DNA of 64,000 bases from Chitinophagaceae bacterium C216 (GCA_028485475.2 CP144143.1:1550001-1614000); one strand, 5' to 3'. Counted from the first letter of the stretch, positions 36,888 through 46,454 are shown. Made by a program: numbers and translations. The notes: generated by a model not told the origin, from the sequence alone.

Positions 36888-37910
36888 TTAAACCGTCCAG
36901 GTTTTTAGGCCATGCTTGGTAAACTGATAATTGTGTGGTTTGCCGCCAAACTGTTCTAGTGCTTGAATGACTTTGTATTTGGTATTGCCAGGGCAATAAA
37001 AAATCATAAACCCGCCGCCCCCTGCACCACTTATTTTCCCTCCGGTCGCTCCTGCACTTTTAGCAGCATAGTAAATATCATCGATAAGCTGGTTATTTAT
37101 TCCAGATGCCATTCGTCTTTTTTGTTCAAAACCGATGTCAAGAATATGGCCTATCTGTTCGAGCTGTCCTTTGAGCAATGCTTCCTTCATCAACTGAGCT
37201 TGTTCTTTTAATTGATGCATCGCTTCGATGGAGCTTTGATTTCTTTTGACTACATTTTGACTTTGCTCCTCTATAATCTTCGCCGATTCTCTACTGGTAG
37301 AGGTGTAATAAAGTAGTAAATTATTTTCTAATTCGTCCAAATAGCGTTGACGGATGCGCAAGGGGTTGACAATAACTTTGTCATCACTGTAAAACTCCAT
37401 AAAGTTTACGCCTCCAAACGTTGCGGCATATTGGTCTTGGCGTCCTCCGGCTAATTGAAGGTCTTTTCTTTCGATATCATAAGCATAATGGGCGATGTCG
37501 TATTCTCCCAATGGTAGTTGTAGCATTTCTGCAAAAGCGCCCACGATTGCCACTACAAGTGTGGAAGAGGTGCCTAGGCCTGAGCCGGCTGGTGCATCTA
37601 CATAGGTGCTCAGCTTGATACCTTTTTTCTCAAACGGGTAGTCTTTCTGAATTCGGTTGTATACGCCTTTTAATAGATCCAAATGTCCGTTTAAAGGGAG
37701 CATGGTAGCCCACTCGAATATTTCTTTTTCATCTCGGTCAAATGCTTCCAGAATTATTTTGTGTTCTTCAATCTCTTCAATGGTGGCGTAAGCATTCAAA
37801 GATATGGTGGCATTGAGAATAGCGCCTCCAAACTCATCGCAGTACGGGCTTACATCGGTACCGCCTCCGGCCAAACCAATTCTGAGAGGTGCTTTACTTC
37901 TATGTATCAT
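36888..37910 (-). CDS. hddA: D-glycero-alpha-D-manno-heptose 7-phosphate kinase (GHMP family)
   Basis: Phosphorylates heptose 7-phosphate at C1 with alpha configuration. The 340-residue GHMP kinase begins MIHRSKAPLRIGLAGGGTD, and has the ATP-binding motif PAGSGLGTSSTLVVAIVGA (about residues 107-125) and the C-terminal GGKISGAGGGGFMIFY motif. The alpha configuration distinguishes the GDP-heptose route from the ADP-heptose route, which uses HldE. It sits between the glycosyltransferase (42 bases) and gmhA. Confidence 0.9.
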   Translation of the reverse strand: MIHRSKAPLRIGLAGGGTDVSPYCDEFGGAILNATISLNAYATIEEIEEHKIILEAFDRDEKEIFEWATMLPLNGHLDLLKGVYNRIQKDYPFEKKGIKLSTYVDAPAGSGLGTSSTLVVAIVGAFAEMLQLPLGEYDIAHYAYDIERKDLQLAGGRQDQYAATFGGVNFMEFYSDDKVIVNPLRIRQRYLDELENNLLLYYTSTSRESAKIIEEQSQNVVKRNQSSIEAMHQLKEQAQLMKEALLKGQLEQIGHILDIGFEQKRRMASGINNQLIDDIYYAAKSAGATGGKISGAGGGGFMIFYCPGNTKYKVIQALEQFGGKPHNYQFTKHGLKTWTV

Positions 37911-37952
37911 ACTGATATTTCAAATCGTTTAGTATATGTTTAATAAGAATAT

Positions 37953-39074
37953 TTATACTTTGGAGATAATGGCTTCTGCTATATTCCCCCAACCGTATTT
38001 TTGTTTTTCATTTTGAAGATGAGGGATAAAATGTTTTTCTCCCAATTCATAAAACCGACGGATACCCTCTGCGATGGACTGTGGTTCCGGTTGAACGATT
38101 AATCCACATTTTTCATGAGGCACTAAGTCCGGCAATCCGCCTACATTGGTTACAACCATCGGTTTTTCGAAAAAGTATGCCAAAGGGGTTACACCGCTTT
38201 GAGTAGCATTTTTGTAGGGTTGTACCAACACATCTGCAGCACACAAATAATACTTTACTTCACTGTCTGCAATAAAGTTGGATTTTAATATTACGATATC
38301 CTGAATTTGCAATTCTTGGATTAAATCAGAGTAAGGTTTTTCATCTTCGTAAAATTCCCCGGCTATTAAAAGTTTGAGATTAGGAATTTGGTTTTTTAGC
38401 AGGGCAATGGCATTTAATAATAAATCCAGTCCCTTATATTTCCTTATAAATCCGAAGAATAAAACAATATTAGCCTCTTGGGGTAAATTTAGGTGTAGTC
38501 GGGCTGTCTCTTTAGAAATGATAGCTCCGAAATTATCATATAAAGGATGTTGCACCAATGCAGCAGGAGCTTGAGTAGTAAAAGTTCTGAGATCCTTCAT
38601 TACCTTTTCACTCATGGTAATGAAGCCATCCACAGGTTTAATAAAATATTTCGTAAAGGCAGTATCGCCAGGTCTCTTTTCATGGGGTATGATATTATCG
38701 GCAATGCATACGATTTTAGCTTGGCCACTTTTTTTAGCTGATCTTAAAATAGTACCCAGTGCAGGTCCCATAAATGGCAGCCAATAACGCACCACAATAA
38801 TATCGGCATTTTCTTTTTGTAACTGCCGTCCTACTTTCAGCCAGTTTAGTGGATTTATGGAGTTGATAACTGTTTTAATCGGAATGCCTTCCGGAGCCGG
38901 TTCATCCGAATATTGCGTCTTACCGGGGAATAGCAGAGACGGATATTGCAGGCTAAATGAATAAATAGTACAATCATGACCCATTGCAATAAATTCTTTT
39001 GCAAGTCGATGATTAAATGTTGCCAATCCTCCGCGTAAAGGATGCGCCGGGCCTATGATAATGATTTTAGCCAT
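37953..39074 (-). CDS. Glycosyltransferase, GT4-like
   Basis: 373 residues from the ATG at 39074 (MAKIIIIGPAHPLRGG); the frame extends to 39113 but this start matches the family. It has an N-terminal Rossmann domain with a GGLATFNHRLA loop, and a GT-B C-terminal domain beginning at NIVLFFGFIRKYKGLDLL, with PYKNATQSGVTPLAYFFEKP, where GT4 enzymes bind the nucleotide sugar. First gene of the heptose operon, so it may add the heptose to a surface glycan or glycoprotein. Acceptor and donor are unknown. Confidence 0.85.
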   Translation of the reverse strand: MAKIIIIGPAHPLRGGLATFNHRLAKEFIAMGHDCTIYSFSLQYPSLLFPGKTQYSDEPAPEGIPIKTVINSINPLNWLKVGRQLQKENADIIVVRYWLPFMGPALGTILRSAKKSGQAKIVCIADNIIPHEKRPGDTAFTKYFIKPVDGFITMSEKVMKDLRTFTTQAPAALVQHPLYDNFGAIISKETARLHLNLPQEANIVLFFGFIRKYKGLDLLLNAIALLKNQIPNLKLLIAGEFYEDEKPYSDLIQELQIQDIVILKSNFIADSEVKYYLCAADVLVQPYKNATQSGVTPLAYFFEKPMVVTNVGGLPDLVPHEKCGLIVQPEPQSIAEGIRRFYELGEKHFIPHLQNEKQKYGWGNIAEAIISKV

Positions 39075-39192
39075 ATATAGGGCAAATATAAATGATAGTT
39101 GTAAGGTATACATATCTGCTATTTTTAGTGGAAAAGATTGTGATAAAATAAGTTCTGAAGGTCGCTTCTCGCCAACTTATTAACTAATCATT

Positions 39193-39200
39193 TACATTTG
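39193..39200 (+). promoter_or_regulatory. -7 box just upstream of pcm
   Basis: TACATTTG matches TAnnTTTG and ends only 4 bases before the pcm ATG, which would leave an almost leaderless message. No fitting -33 element was seen, so this may be chance. Confidence 0.3.
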
Positions 39201-39204
39201 CTGT

Positions 39205-39861
39205 ATGAGGCGTAGTTATGAAGATACTTACAGGCACAAGGGATTAAGAAAAAAACTTGTTGAGGGTATCCGGAGCAAGGGTATTAAGGATGAAAATGTG
39301 CTCAACGCCATCAATACGGTACCTCGACATTTTTTTCTGGACTCAGCATTTGATGATGTGGCTTATGTAGACAAGGCTTTTCCTATTGGCGAAGGACAAA
39401 CCATTTCTCAGCCTTATACTGTTGCGTACCAGTCGGCGTTATTGGAAGTGAAAAAAGGAGAGAAAGTATTGGAGATCGGTACGGGCAGCGCTTATCAGGC
39501 GGTGATATTGGCTGTGTTGGGCGCGATGGTATATACTATTGAGCGGCAGAAGAAGTTATATGATGAAAACAAAAAGTTTACTTATCTCAAACAATTTCCT
39601 ACAATAAAGTTTTTTTATGGCGACGGCTATGAAGGCCTCAAAGCCTACGCCCCCTTCGATAAGATTATCATTACGGCCGCCGCACCGGAAATTCCTCCAA
39701 AACTTCTGGAGCAGCTGAAGGTAGGAGGGAAAATGGTTATACCTGTGGATATTGGTAACGTGCAGCAAATGCGTCGTATTACAAAACTGGAGGATGGTAT
39801 CGATATCGAGTATTTTGACAACTTCTCATTTGTTCCCATGTTGCAAGGTCGAAATTCATAA
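39205..39861 (+). CDS. pcm: Protein-L-isoaspartate O-methyltransferase
   Basis: Repairs isoaspartyl residues using S-adenosylmethionine. The 218-residue protein begins RRSYEDTYRHKGLRKKLVEG and has FLDSAFDDVAYVDKAFPIG, then GQTISQPYTVAYQSALL, the SAM-binding VLEIGTGSAYQAVILA (about residues 91-106) and IIITAAAPEIPPKLLEQL. A LysE-like gene follows after 9 bases in the same direction. Confidence 0.93.
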   Translation: MRRSYEDTYRHKGLRKKLVEGIRSKGIKDENVLNAINTVPRHFFLDSAFDDVAYVDKAFPIGEGQTISQPYTVAYQSALLEVKKGEKVLEIGTGSAYQAVILAVLGAMVYTIERQKKLYDENKKFTYLKQFPTIKFFYGDGYEGLKAYAPFDKIIITAAAPEIPPKLLEQLKVGGKMVIPVDIGNVQQMRRITKLEDGIDIEYFDNFSFVPMLQGRNS

Positions 39862-39870
39862 ATACTACCC

Positions 39871-40545
39871 ATGAAAGGCGCGCTACGGATTTTTTTTACC
39901 GGAATGTTGGTGAGTTTTTTGGGTAGTCTACCATTGGGTACGCTCAACATTGCCGCTATGCAAATTGCCATTGCAGAGTCGGTGCGAAACGCGTTACTTT
40001 TTTCATTGGGTTCATTGACTGCAGAAATGATATATGTGCGTCTCTCGTTGGTAGCCATGGACTGGATTCGGAGGCAGGAAAAAATTTTTAAACTTTTCGA
40101 CTGGCTGGCACTGCTTATTATTATAGCCCTAGCAGTAAGTAGTTTTATAGCGGCATCACATCCTCATGAAAACAGGAATGTTATCCTAAATAATAATTTA
40201 CCGTCTTTCCTTTTGGGGTTAGCTATGAGTGCGGTTAATCCCATGCAAATTCCTTTTTGGTTTGGTTGGAGTACGGTATTATTTGCCAAGAAAATTCTAT
40301 TGCCTGTAAAGGTTCATTATAATTTTTACACTATTGGCATCGGAATAGGTACACTATTGGGTAATTGTGTTTTTATATTTGGCGGAAGGCTGATTGCATC
40401 TAAAATTCAGAACAATCAGTCTGTTGTTAACTATGCCATTGCTGGAATCTTTGTGCTTACAGCACTAATTCAAATATGGCGGATGGTGGTAAAAAAGAAA
40501 GACTTCAGTAAACAGCTACATGAAGCTGAACAAAAAAAACAATAG
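39871..40545 (+). CDS. LysE-family exporter
   Basis: 224 residues with about six membrane helices and the LysE/RhtB N-terminal signature SFLGSLPLGTLNIAAMQIAI, then AMSAVNPMQIPFWFGWSTVL. The family exports amino acids or related small molecules; the substrate is unknown. It starts 9 bases after pcm and is convergent with the membrane Fe-S gene, with only 4 bases between the two stops and no terminator in the gap. Confidence 0.85.
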   Translation: MKGALRIFFTGMLVSFLGSLPLGTLNIAAMQIAIAESVRNALLFSLGSLTAEMIYVRLSLVAMDWIRRQEKIFKLFDWLALLIIIALAVSSFIAASHPHENRNVILNNNLPSFLLGLAMSAVNPMQIPFWFGWSTVLFAKKILLPVKVHYNFYTIGIGIGTLLGNCVFIFGGRLIASKIQNNQSVVNYAIAGIFVLTALIQIWRMVVKKKDFSKQLHEAEQKKQ

Positions 40546-40549
40546 CGGT

Positions 40550-41866
40550 TTAGCTTTCTGCCATCCATTTACTACGGTCTTCGGGACTAAATTTCCAAGG
40601 TGCAAAATTGTTTTCGATATTGCTAAACATGGCATTCCATTCCTGTGGAGCATTACTTTCTTCCATGATCAACTGACGACGTAATTGCAGAATAATGTCC
40701 AGAGGATTGATGCTAACCGGACATTCTTGTACACAAGCATTGCAGGTGGTGCAGGCACGCAACTCTTCTACGGTGATATAATTATGCAACAGGCTTTTAC
40801 CATCACCGTTCCAGGCTTCGTCTTTAGATTTTTGTTGGATGATTTCTTCGGCCCGGTCGCGTGTATCCATCATAATCTTACGTGGCGAAAGCTTTTTGCC
40901 GGTAATATTGGCAGGACAAGCGGCAGTACATCTTCCGCATTCGGTACAGGAATAGGCGTCTAGAATATTTTTCCACGAAAGATCGGTTACATCTTTAGCT
41001 CCAAAACGTGTAGGTGGAGTCGCATCCGTAGGAGCCAATTCGGGCTGCATGGCATATAATACTTCCTGCTGCACCTGTGGCATATTCTCCATCTTTCCCA
41101 AAGGAGTAAGTCGCGCATAATAAGCATTGGGGAATGCCAGAATAATATGTAAATGCTTAGAATAAGGCAGATAGTTAAGAAATGCAAATATGCCGATGAT
41201 ATGCAGCCACCAACAAGTTCTTTCTACTCCAATAAGCTGGGAATTGCTCATGCTTTGTAATAACGGATGTAGCCATTGAGAAATTATGAAGTTGCCGGTA
41301 TTGGCTTCGGTATAATGACTGATACCTCTTTGTTGCAAAAGGGTATCGCCACTGTTCATGGTGAGGAACAGCAGCATCAATATAATTTCGGTAAACAATA
41401 TGTAGTTGGCATCACTACGAGGCCAGCCGTCCAGTTCTTTGCTGATGAAGCGCTGTAGTTTGATAATATTTCTTCTGATAAGAAATATTGCACAGGCAAC
41501 AATAACCAGCAATGCCAGTACTTCGAAGGCATTAATCAAAAAAAGATATAAAGTCCCTAAACTGTTAGCAAATAATCTATGCGTGCCTAACAGTCCGTCT
41601 AAAATAATTTCTAGTATTTCTATATTGATAATAATAAATCCGGCGTATACCAGAAAGTGCAATACTCCCACTAGCGGGTTGCGGAACATTTTTTTCTGTC
41701 CGAAAGCCAAGAGCAGCACATTACGCCAACGTTGCGCTTTATTGTCGGCGATCTCTTCCTCAACACCAAGCTGGATAGCTTTTCTTATTTGTCGGATTTT
41801 TTTAGTGAAAAGGGTGACCGCTGTAACGACAAGCAGGAGGAATAATATTTGTTGCAGAATATGCAT
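40550..41866 (-). CDS. Membrane (Fe-S)-binding oxidoreductase
   Basis: 438 residues. The N-terminal part (about 1-260) has five or six membrane helices and resembles the NarI/HdrE-like membrane cytochrome of Bacteroidota electron-transfer proteins. The C-terminal part holds two 4Fe-4S motifs: CTECGRCTAACP (about residue 312) and CTTCNACVQECP (about 372). Related proteins are usually followed by a second gene with CCG domains (GlpC/HdrD-like); here the downstream neighbour is the convergent LysE gene, so no such partner follows. Likely a quinone-linked electron-transfer subunit; donor and acceptor are unknown. Confidence 0.8.
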   Translation of the reverse strand: MHILQQILFLLLVVTAVTLFTKKIRQIRKAIQLGVEEEIADNKAQRWRNVLLLAFGQKKMFRNPLVGVLHFLVYAGFIIINIEILEIILDGLLGTHRLFANSLGTLYLFLINAFEVLALLVIVACAIFLIRRNIIKLQRFISKELDGWPRSDANYILFTEIILMLLFLTMNSGDTLLQQRGISHYTEANTGNFIISQWLHPLLQSMSNSQLIGVERTCWWLHIIGIFAFLNYLPYSKHLHIILAFPNAYYARLTPLGKMENMPQVQQEVLYAMQPELAPTDATPPTRFGAKDVTDLSWKNILDAYSCTECGRCTAACPANITGKKLSPRKIMMDTRDRAEEIIQQKSKDEAWNGDGKSLLHNYITVEELRACTTCNACVQECPVSINPLDIILQLRRQLIMEESNAPQEWNAMFSNIENNFAPWKFSPEDRSKWMAES

Positions 41867-41957
41867 ACAGTTTGGATTATAATTGCTAATTTACGTTATG
41901 TAAGCGAGTATTAATATTTTTGTTGATTTAAGTTAGGATTTAAATGTCCAAGGAAAC

Positions 41958-42458
41958 ATGGCTAAAGAGAAAAAATATATTTTAAGTAGCGACATTGTGA
42001 ACCGGAAGTTGAGCCGGCTGGCACTGGAGATAATTGAGGGCAATATGGGGGAGAAGGAGCTTGTTTTTGTGGGAATAGAATCCACGGGTGTTATTCTTGC
42101 AAAACGGCTGCAACAACTGGTGGAGGCTCAATCTGTTTTAAAGGTAGAGCTCCTAACAATGTCGATGAATAAGCAAAAGCCGGAGGAAATTGTATTAAGC
42201 AAAGAATTGAATTTTGATAATAAAGTTATTGTTATCATTGATGATGTTACCAATACCGGCAAAACATTGCTATATGCGATGAAGCCTTTTCTAAGATTTC
42301 ATCCACGTGCCATACAGACATTGGTATTAGTAGAAAGAAGCTATACCCAGTTCCCCATTAGAGCCAATTATAAAGGGTATTCCCTTGCTACTACCTTTCA
42401 GGAGCATATTACAGTAGAAGTAGAAGGCGATAATATTACGGGTGTATATCTGTCTTAA
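41958..42458 (+). CDS. Second PyrR-like phosphoribosyltransferase
   Basis: A 166-residue type I phosphoribosyltransferase with the PRPP motif VIVIIDDVTNTGKTL (about residues 94-108) and the FPIRANYKGYSLATTF segment, which aligns with FPIQADYVGKSIDSF of the pyrR product at 1798-2322. It lacks other clear purine or uracil PRTase signatures. It may be a divergent paralogue with salvage activity. It diverges from the membrane Fe-S gene (91 bases) and its stop abuts the stop of the convergent gene at 42459. Confidence 0.8.
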   Translation: MAKEKKYILSSDIVNRKLSRLALEIIEGNMGEKELVFVGIESTGVILAKRLQQLVEAQSVLKVELLTMSMNKQKPEEIVLSKELNFDNKVIVIIDDVTNTGKTLLYAMKPFLRFHPRAIQTLVLVERSYTQFPIRANYKGYSLATTFQEHITVEVEGDNITGVYLS

Positions 42459-42758
42459 TTAGTGATCTGTAGAATCTTTTTTCCACAAATTAGGTATGTC
42501 ATTGGGTGCAGGAGTTCTGTGCTTGCGTGCATTGGGCATCTGTTCGCGATAAGCGGGCAAGATGCAGGGCATGTTATCCTGTTTTAGGCGTCCTACCTTT
42601 CCATATTTGTAGGTATACTTATGCGAACTGTCTAGTAAAGACGGATACTTTCGATCTGAGTGCGTATCGGGCAAAGCAGGGCGTTTCTCTCGAAGCTCAT
42701 CCTGAGCATTGACGGCTGTGCTGAGTAACATTAAGGCAGCCATGAAAACAGTTTTCAT
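42459..42758 (-). CDS. Small exported protein of unknown function
   Basis: 99 residues. A clear signal peptide, MKTVFMAALMLLSTAVNAQ, precedes a short basic, proline-rich mature part (KRPALPDTHSDRKYPSL and PNARKHRTPAPNDIPNLW). No family is recognised. The mature segment has few hydrophobic residues and is probably flexible. The stop abuts that of the phosphoribosyltransferase gene on the other strand. Confidence 0.6.
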   Translation of the reverse strand: MKTVFMAALMLLSTAVNAQDELREKRPALPDTHSDRKYPSLLDSSHKYTYKYGKVGRLKQDNMPCILPAYREQMPNARKHRTPAPNDIPNLWKKDSTDH

Positions 42759-42883
42759 AATTAATGATTTTTAGGCCGTGATGTTGTTCCCTCTTTATAG
42801 GGATGCTTGTAGGAGATAAATTACACAACGCGGGCATGGATTTTTTTTAGATTTGAGCAATAATGGTTTATCATAAAAACAAT

Positions 42884-42914
42884 AAAAAAGCAGGGTAGGG
42901 ATCCCTGCTTTTCA
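42884..42914 (-). terminator. Terminator after pgi
   Basis: AAAAAGCAGGG / CCCTGCTTTT stem with a short loop, ending in a T run on the minus strand just past the pgi stop codon. It may also serve the plus strand. Confidence 0.85.
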
Positions 42915-42933
42915 ACGTGATATGTAAGGACTT

Positions 42934-44589
42934 TTATTGTCTCATTTTTTTATACATATTGATGAGTGCATTGGTGCTGCTATCATGACCTGTCACCTCT
43001 TCATCTCCCTGTAATTCGGGTAGAATTTTGTTTGCCAATTGTTTGCCTAATTCAACCCCCCATTGGTCAAAACTGAAAATATTAAAGATAATGCCTTGTA
43101 CAAAGATTTTATGTTCGTAAAGCGCAATCAGTTGACCCAGTGTAAAGGGCGTGATTTTTTTAATTAGGAAAGAGTTGGTTGGTTTATTCCCTTCAAATAC
43201 TTTGAATGGCGCCAATTTGGCAATAGCTTTACTGTCCAATCCTTGTTTTTTCAACTCGGCTTTTACTTCGGCCAATGTCTTACCATTCATTAAAGCTTCT
43301 GTCTGGGCAAAAAAGTTACTGAGTAGTTTGGCATGGTGGTCGCCAATGGGATTATGTGTTTGTGCCGGCGCTATGAAATCGCAAGGAATGAGTTCTGTGC
43401 CCTGATGAATGAGCTGATAAAAAGCATGTTGGCCATTAGTGCCGGGTTCTCCCCAGATGATTGGCCCTGTCTGGTAGGTAACTCTTTTGCCGTTTCTGTC
43501 TACACTCTTTCCATTACTTTCCATGTTGCCTTGTTGGAAGTAGGCCGCAAAGCGATGCAGGTATTGATCGTAAGGTAAAATCGCTTCGGACTGGGCACCC
43601 AGAAAAGTGGTGTTCCACAAGCCTACCAGTGCCATAATTACAGGGATGTTTTTTTCGAAAGATGTTTTTTTGAAATGTATATCCACATCGTGGGCACCTC
43701 TCAACAATTCCTCGAAGTTGTCATACCCGATGGTAAGCGCAATAGATAAGCCGATGGCGCTCCATAGTGAATAACGTCCGCCTACCCAATCCCAGAACTC
43801 AAACATGTTCTTGGTGTCGATACCAAATTCCTTTACGGCAGCAGCATTAGTACTGAGTGCCACAAAGTGCTTAGCAATATGTTTTTCTTCCTTTGCCTTT
43901 TTCAGGAACCATTCTCGAGCTGTATGGGCGTTGGTCATGGTTTCCTGAGTTGTAAAGGTTTTGGAAGCAACTAAAAATAGCGTGGTTTCGGGATTTACTT
44001 TTTTCAGTGTTTCTGCTATATGGGTACCATCGACGTTAGAAACGAAATAGGTTTCGATGCCCTTTATTTTGTAGGGTTTCAATGCCTCGGTTACCATCAG
44101 AGGTCCTAAATCGCTACCGCCGATTCCTATGTTGACAATGGATTTTATTTTCTTTCCGGTATACCCTACATGTTTTCCCGAGTGTACCGCCTGGCAGAAG
44201 TTTTTCATTTTTTTCAGTACGGCTTTTACTTCAGGCATTACGTCTTTGCCGTTGCTTTTGATAGGGTCTTTACCAAAATGGCGTAATGCCACATGCAATA
44301 CAGAGCGATTTTCAGTTTGGTTGATTGCAGCACCACTGAACATCGCTTTAATGCCGTCGGCCACGTGGGTTTGTTCGGCTAGTGCTAAAAGGGTTTGTAG
44401 TGTTTTTGAAGTAATCAGATTTTTTGAATAATCGAAGTATATATCTCCATGTTGTAGGGAGAAAGCACGGGCGCGGTCAGGGTCTTCCGCAAAAAGCTGT
44501 CGCATATTCCAATGCCGCGCTTCTTCGGCCTGCTTGAGTAGTTGTTTCCATGCTTTTGTTTTAGTAGGATTAATTGTTGGAAGAGTCAT
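42934..44589 (-). CDS. pgi: Glucose-6-phosphate isomerase
   Basis: Interconverts glucose 6-phosphate and fructose 6-phosphate. The 551-residue protein is the standard long [22 protein letters not shown] (about residues 150-170), [15 protein letters not shown], the [14 protein letters not shown] signature, the catalytic Glu region NGKSVDRNG with [20 protein letters not shown], and the final [13 protein letters not shown]. It lies 39 bases downstream of the threonine aldolase gene, in the same direction. Confidence 0.97.
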   Translation of the reverse strand: MTLPTINPTKTKAWKQLLKQAEEARHWNMRQLFAEDPDRARAFSLQHGDIYFDYSKNLITSKTLQTLLALAEQTHVADGIKAMFSGAAINQTENRSVLHVALRHFGKDPIKSNGKDVMPEVKAVLKKMKNFCQAVHSGKHVGYTGKKIKSIVNIGIGGSDLGPLMVTEALKPYKIKGIETYFVSNVDGTHIAETLKKVNPETTLFLVASKTFTTQETMTNAHTAREWFLKKAKEEKHIAKHFVALSTNAAAVKEFGIDTKNMFEFWDWVGGRYSLWSAIGLSIALTIGYDNFEELLRGAHDVDIHFKKTSFEKNIPVIMALVGLWNTTFLGAQSEAILPYDQYLHRFAAYFQQGNMESNGKSVDRNGKRVTYQTGPIIWGEPGTNGQHAFYQLIHQGTELIPCDFIAPAQTHNPIGDHHAKLLSNFFAQTEALMNGKTLAEVKAELKKQGLDSKAIAKLAPFKVFEGNKPTNSFLIKKITPFTLGQLIALYEHKIFVQGIIFNIFSFDQWGVELGKQLANKILPELQGDEEVTGHDSSTNALINMYKKMRQ

Positions 44590-44628
44590 AAATCTCGTTT
44601 TTCGGTTTGAATAAATGAAGTTAAATAT

Positions 44629-45648
44629 TTAAAGTGCATTCAGCACCTCGATGGTTCTTGCTACCATCGCTTCAGTAATATCTAAATGAAGAACCAGTCG
44701 CACTCTGTAAGGTGCAATGGCATAGCCCAGAATCTGATGTTGTTTCAATTTTTCAACCAGCTCTTTTGCTGTAATACCTTTGGTTTCAAAGATGATGATA
44801 TTGGTTTCTATAGGTAAAATGCTTGCCACAAAAGGCTTATTTTCCAAAGCCGCTTCAATGAGTCTTGCGTGTTCATGGTCTTTCTGCAGTCTATCTATAT
44901 TGTTTGTTAATGCATAGATACCTGCTGCGGCTAAAAAACCTGCCTGTCTCATTCCTCCGCCCAGTACCTTTCTGATACGTCGGGCTTGCTTAATGAATGA
45001 CTTACTACCTAGCAATATACTTCCTACCGGACAGCCCAGGCTTTTGGAAAGGCAAATGGAAATACTATCGAATAACGCACCGTATTGTTGAGGCGACTGG
45101 CCTTTTGCTACCATAGCGTTGAACAGGCGAGCCCCGTCTATATGAAATGCCAAATGGTGCTCGGCACAAACCTGTTTTATTTTCTCCAGTGCTTCCCATT
45201 CATAACAACTTCCGCCGCCACGGTTGCTGGTATTTTCTACACATACTAGGCTAGTACGTGCTCTGTGCACATCATCAGGCTGAATGGCTTGGCGTACTTG
45301 TTCGGCATTGATACGCCCTCTGTCGCCCGATAATAATTTTACAGAACACCCCGAATTAAAGGCAATCCCGCCTCCTTCGTATTGGTAAATATGTGCATCT
45401 GCATCGCAGATAACTTCATCACCCGGTTGTGTATGACATTTGATGGCTATCTGATTGGTCATGGTACCACTGGGGCAGAACAAAGCCGCTTCCATACCAA
45501 ACATCGAGGCTGCTAGGCTCTCAAGCTCATTGACGCTAGGGTCCTCACCAAATACATCATCTCCCACACGGGCCTGCATCATGGTATCCAGCATAGCGGG
45601 AGAAGGGCGCGTAACCGTATCGGATCGAAAATCGATATAGGTGTTCAT
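44629..45648 (-). CDS. ltaE: Low-specificity L-threonine aldolase
   Basis: PLP enzyme that cleaves threonine to glycine and acetaldehyde. The 339-residue protein has DFRSDTVTRPSPAMLDTM, VGDDVFGEDPSVNELE, the FCPSGTMTNQIAIKCH phosphate loop, FHIDGARLFNAMVA, and the PLP lysine in ICLSKSLGCPVGSILLG (about residue 200). All are standard for the fold type I threonine aldolases. The gene is followed by pgi. Confidence 0.93.
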   Translation of the reverse strand: MNTYIDFRSDTVTRPSPAMLDTMMQARVGDDVFGEDPSVNELESLAASMFGMEAALFCPSGTMTNQIAIKCHTQPGDEVICDADAHIYQYEGGGIAFNSGCSVKLLSGDRGRINAEQVRQAIQPDDVHRARTSLVCVENTSNRGGGSCYEWEALEKIKQVCAEHHLAFHIDGARLFNAMVAKGQSPQQYGALFDSISICLSKSLGCPVGSILLGSKSFIKQARRIRKVLGGGMRQAGFLAAAGIYALTNNIDRLQKDHEHARLIEAALENKPFVASILPIETNIIIFETKGITAKELVEKLKQHQILGYAIAPYRVRLVLHLDITEAMVARTIEVLNAL

Positions 45649-45847
45649 AAAATCAGTTGTGAATTCAAATTTACAGGAATGACAGTATTTGCACGAAGTT
45701 TGTGTGTATATTTGACAATACCTGCTTGCCTTGCTGGTGTTTTATGCAGGATATCATTAAGAGTGATTTTATAAGATTGCCTACAGATTTCAGGGGCTGT
45801 AGGCTTTGTATACTTATATCGTTTGAACTAAAAGTAAATTTGGAAAT

Positions 45848-46339
45848 ATGCCTTCATTCGATTTTGTTAGTAAAGTAGATGCGCAGGCGCTCGATAATGC
45901 CGTTAATGTAGTTCATAAGGAACTCTCTAATCGTTTTGACTTTAAAGGCTCGCATCTAGTCATTGATTTGGACCGTAAGAATTATATCTTGAAAGTGGAA
46001 ACAGAGGATGAAATGAAAATGAAGCAGCTGATTGATGTGTTAATCAATCGAGCTCATAAGCAAGGAATTGCTCCGGAAGCATTTGACCTGAGTAAAGAGG
46101 GAGGAATGGTTGGTAAAGCGTGGAAAAAGGAAATTTCAGTGCGCAATGGTATTAAACAGGAAGATGCGAAAAAAATCGTTAAGCTGATTAAGGATACCGG
46201 ACTGAAAGTACAAGCTTCCATTAACGATAATCTGGTGCGGGTAACCGGTAAGAAAATCGATGACCTGCAGTCTGTTATTCAAGCATCCCGCGGCTGGGAT
46301 CTGGGAATCCCCCTGCAGGTAGAAAATATGAGGAGCTAG
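45848..46339 (+). CDS. YajQ family nucleotide-binding protein
   Basis: 163 residues with the full YajQ layout: MPSFDFVSKVDAQALDNAV at the N terminus, FDFKGSHLVIDLDRK, IAPEAFDLSKEGGMVGK and the C-terminal VTGKKIDDLQSVIQASR. The family folds as two ferredoxin-like domains and binds nucleotides or nucleic acid; some members bind cyclic di-GMP. No partner gene in the context sharpens the role. Confidence 0.92.
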   Translation: MPSFDFVSKVDAQALDNAVNVVHKELSNRFDFKGSHLVIDLDRKNYILKVETEDEMKMKQLIDVLINRAHKQGIAPEAFDLSKEGGMVGKAWKKEISVRNGIKQEDAKKIVKLIKDTGLKVQASINDNLVRVTGKKIDDLQSVIQASRGWDLGIPLQVENMRS

Positions 46340-46391
46340 GTAAAAATTTCAGGTTTTGGGCCTAATATTTCTTATTTATCAGTTAATATCT

Positions 46392-46399
46392 TACCTTTG
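46392..46399 (+). promoter_or_regulatory. -7 box of rpmE2 promoter
   Basis: TACCTTTG fits TAnnTTTG and lies 74 bases before the rpmE2 ATG. No convincing -33 TTG is at the proper distance. Confidence 0.5.
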
Positions 46400-46432
46400 C
46401 GCTCCCTTAAGCGCGAAAAAATTATTTAATAA

Positions 46433-46454
46433 TTGTACGGCAAAATCCGTACAA
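46433..46454 (+). promoter_or_regulatory. Leader hairpin upstream of rpmE2
   Basis: TTGTACGG (46433-46440) and CCGTACAA (46447-46454) form a perfect 8-bp stem with a 6-base loop. It sits in the predicted 5' leader, 19 bases before the start codon. An autoregulatory role is inference. Confidence 0.45.

Noticed and set aside
46399-46414. GCGC / GCGC stem near the rpmE2 promoter
   Set aside because: Only four base pairs and it overlaps the -7 box, so it is probably not a functional hairpin.
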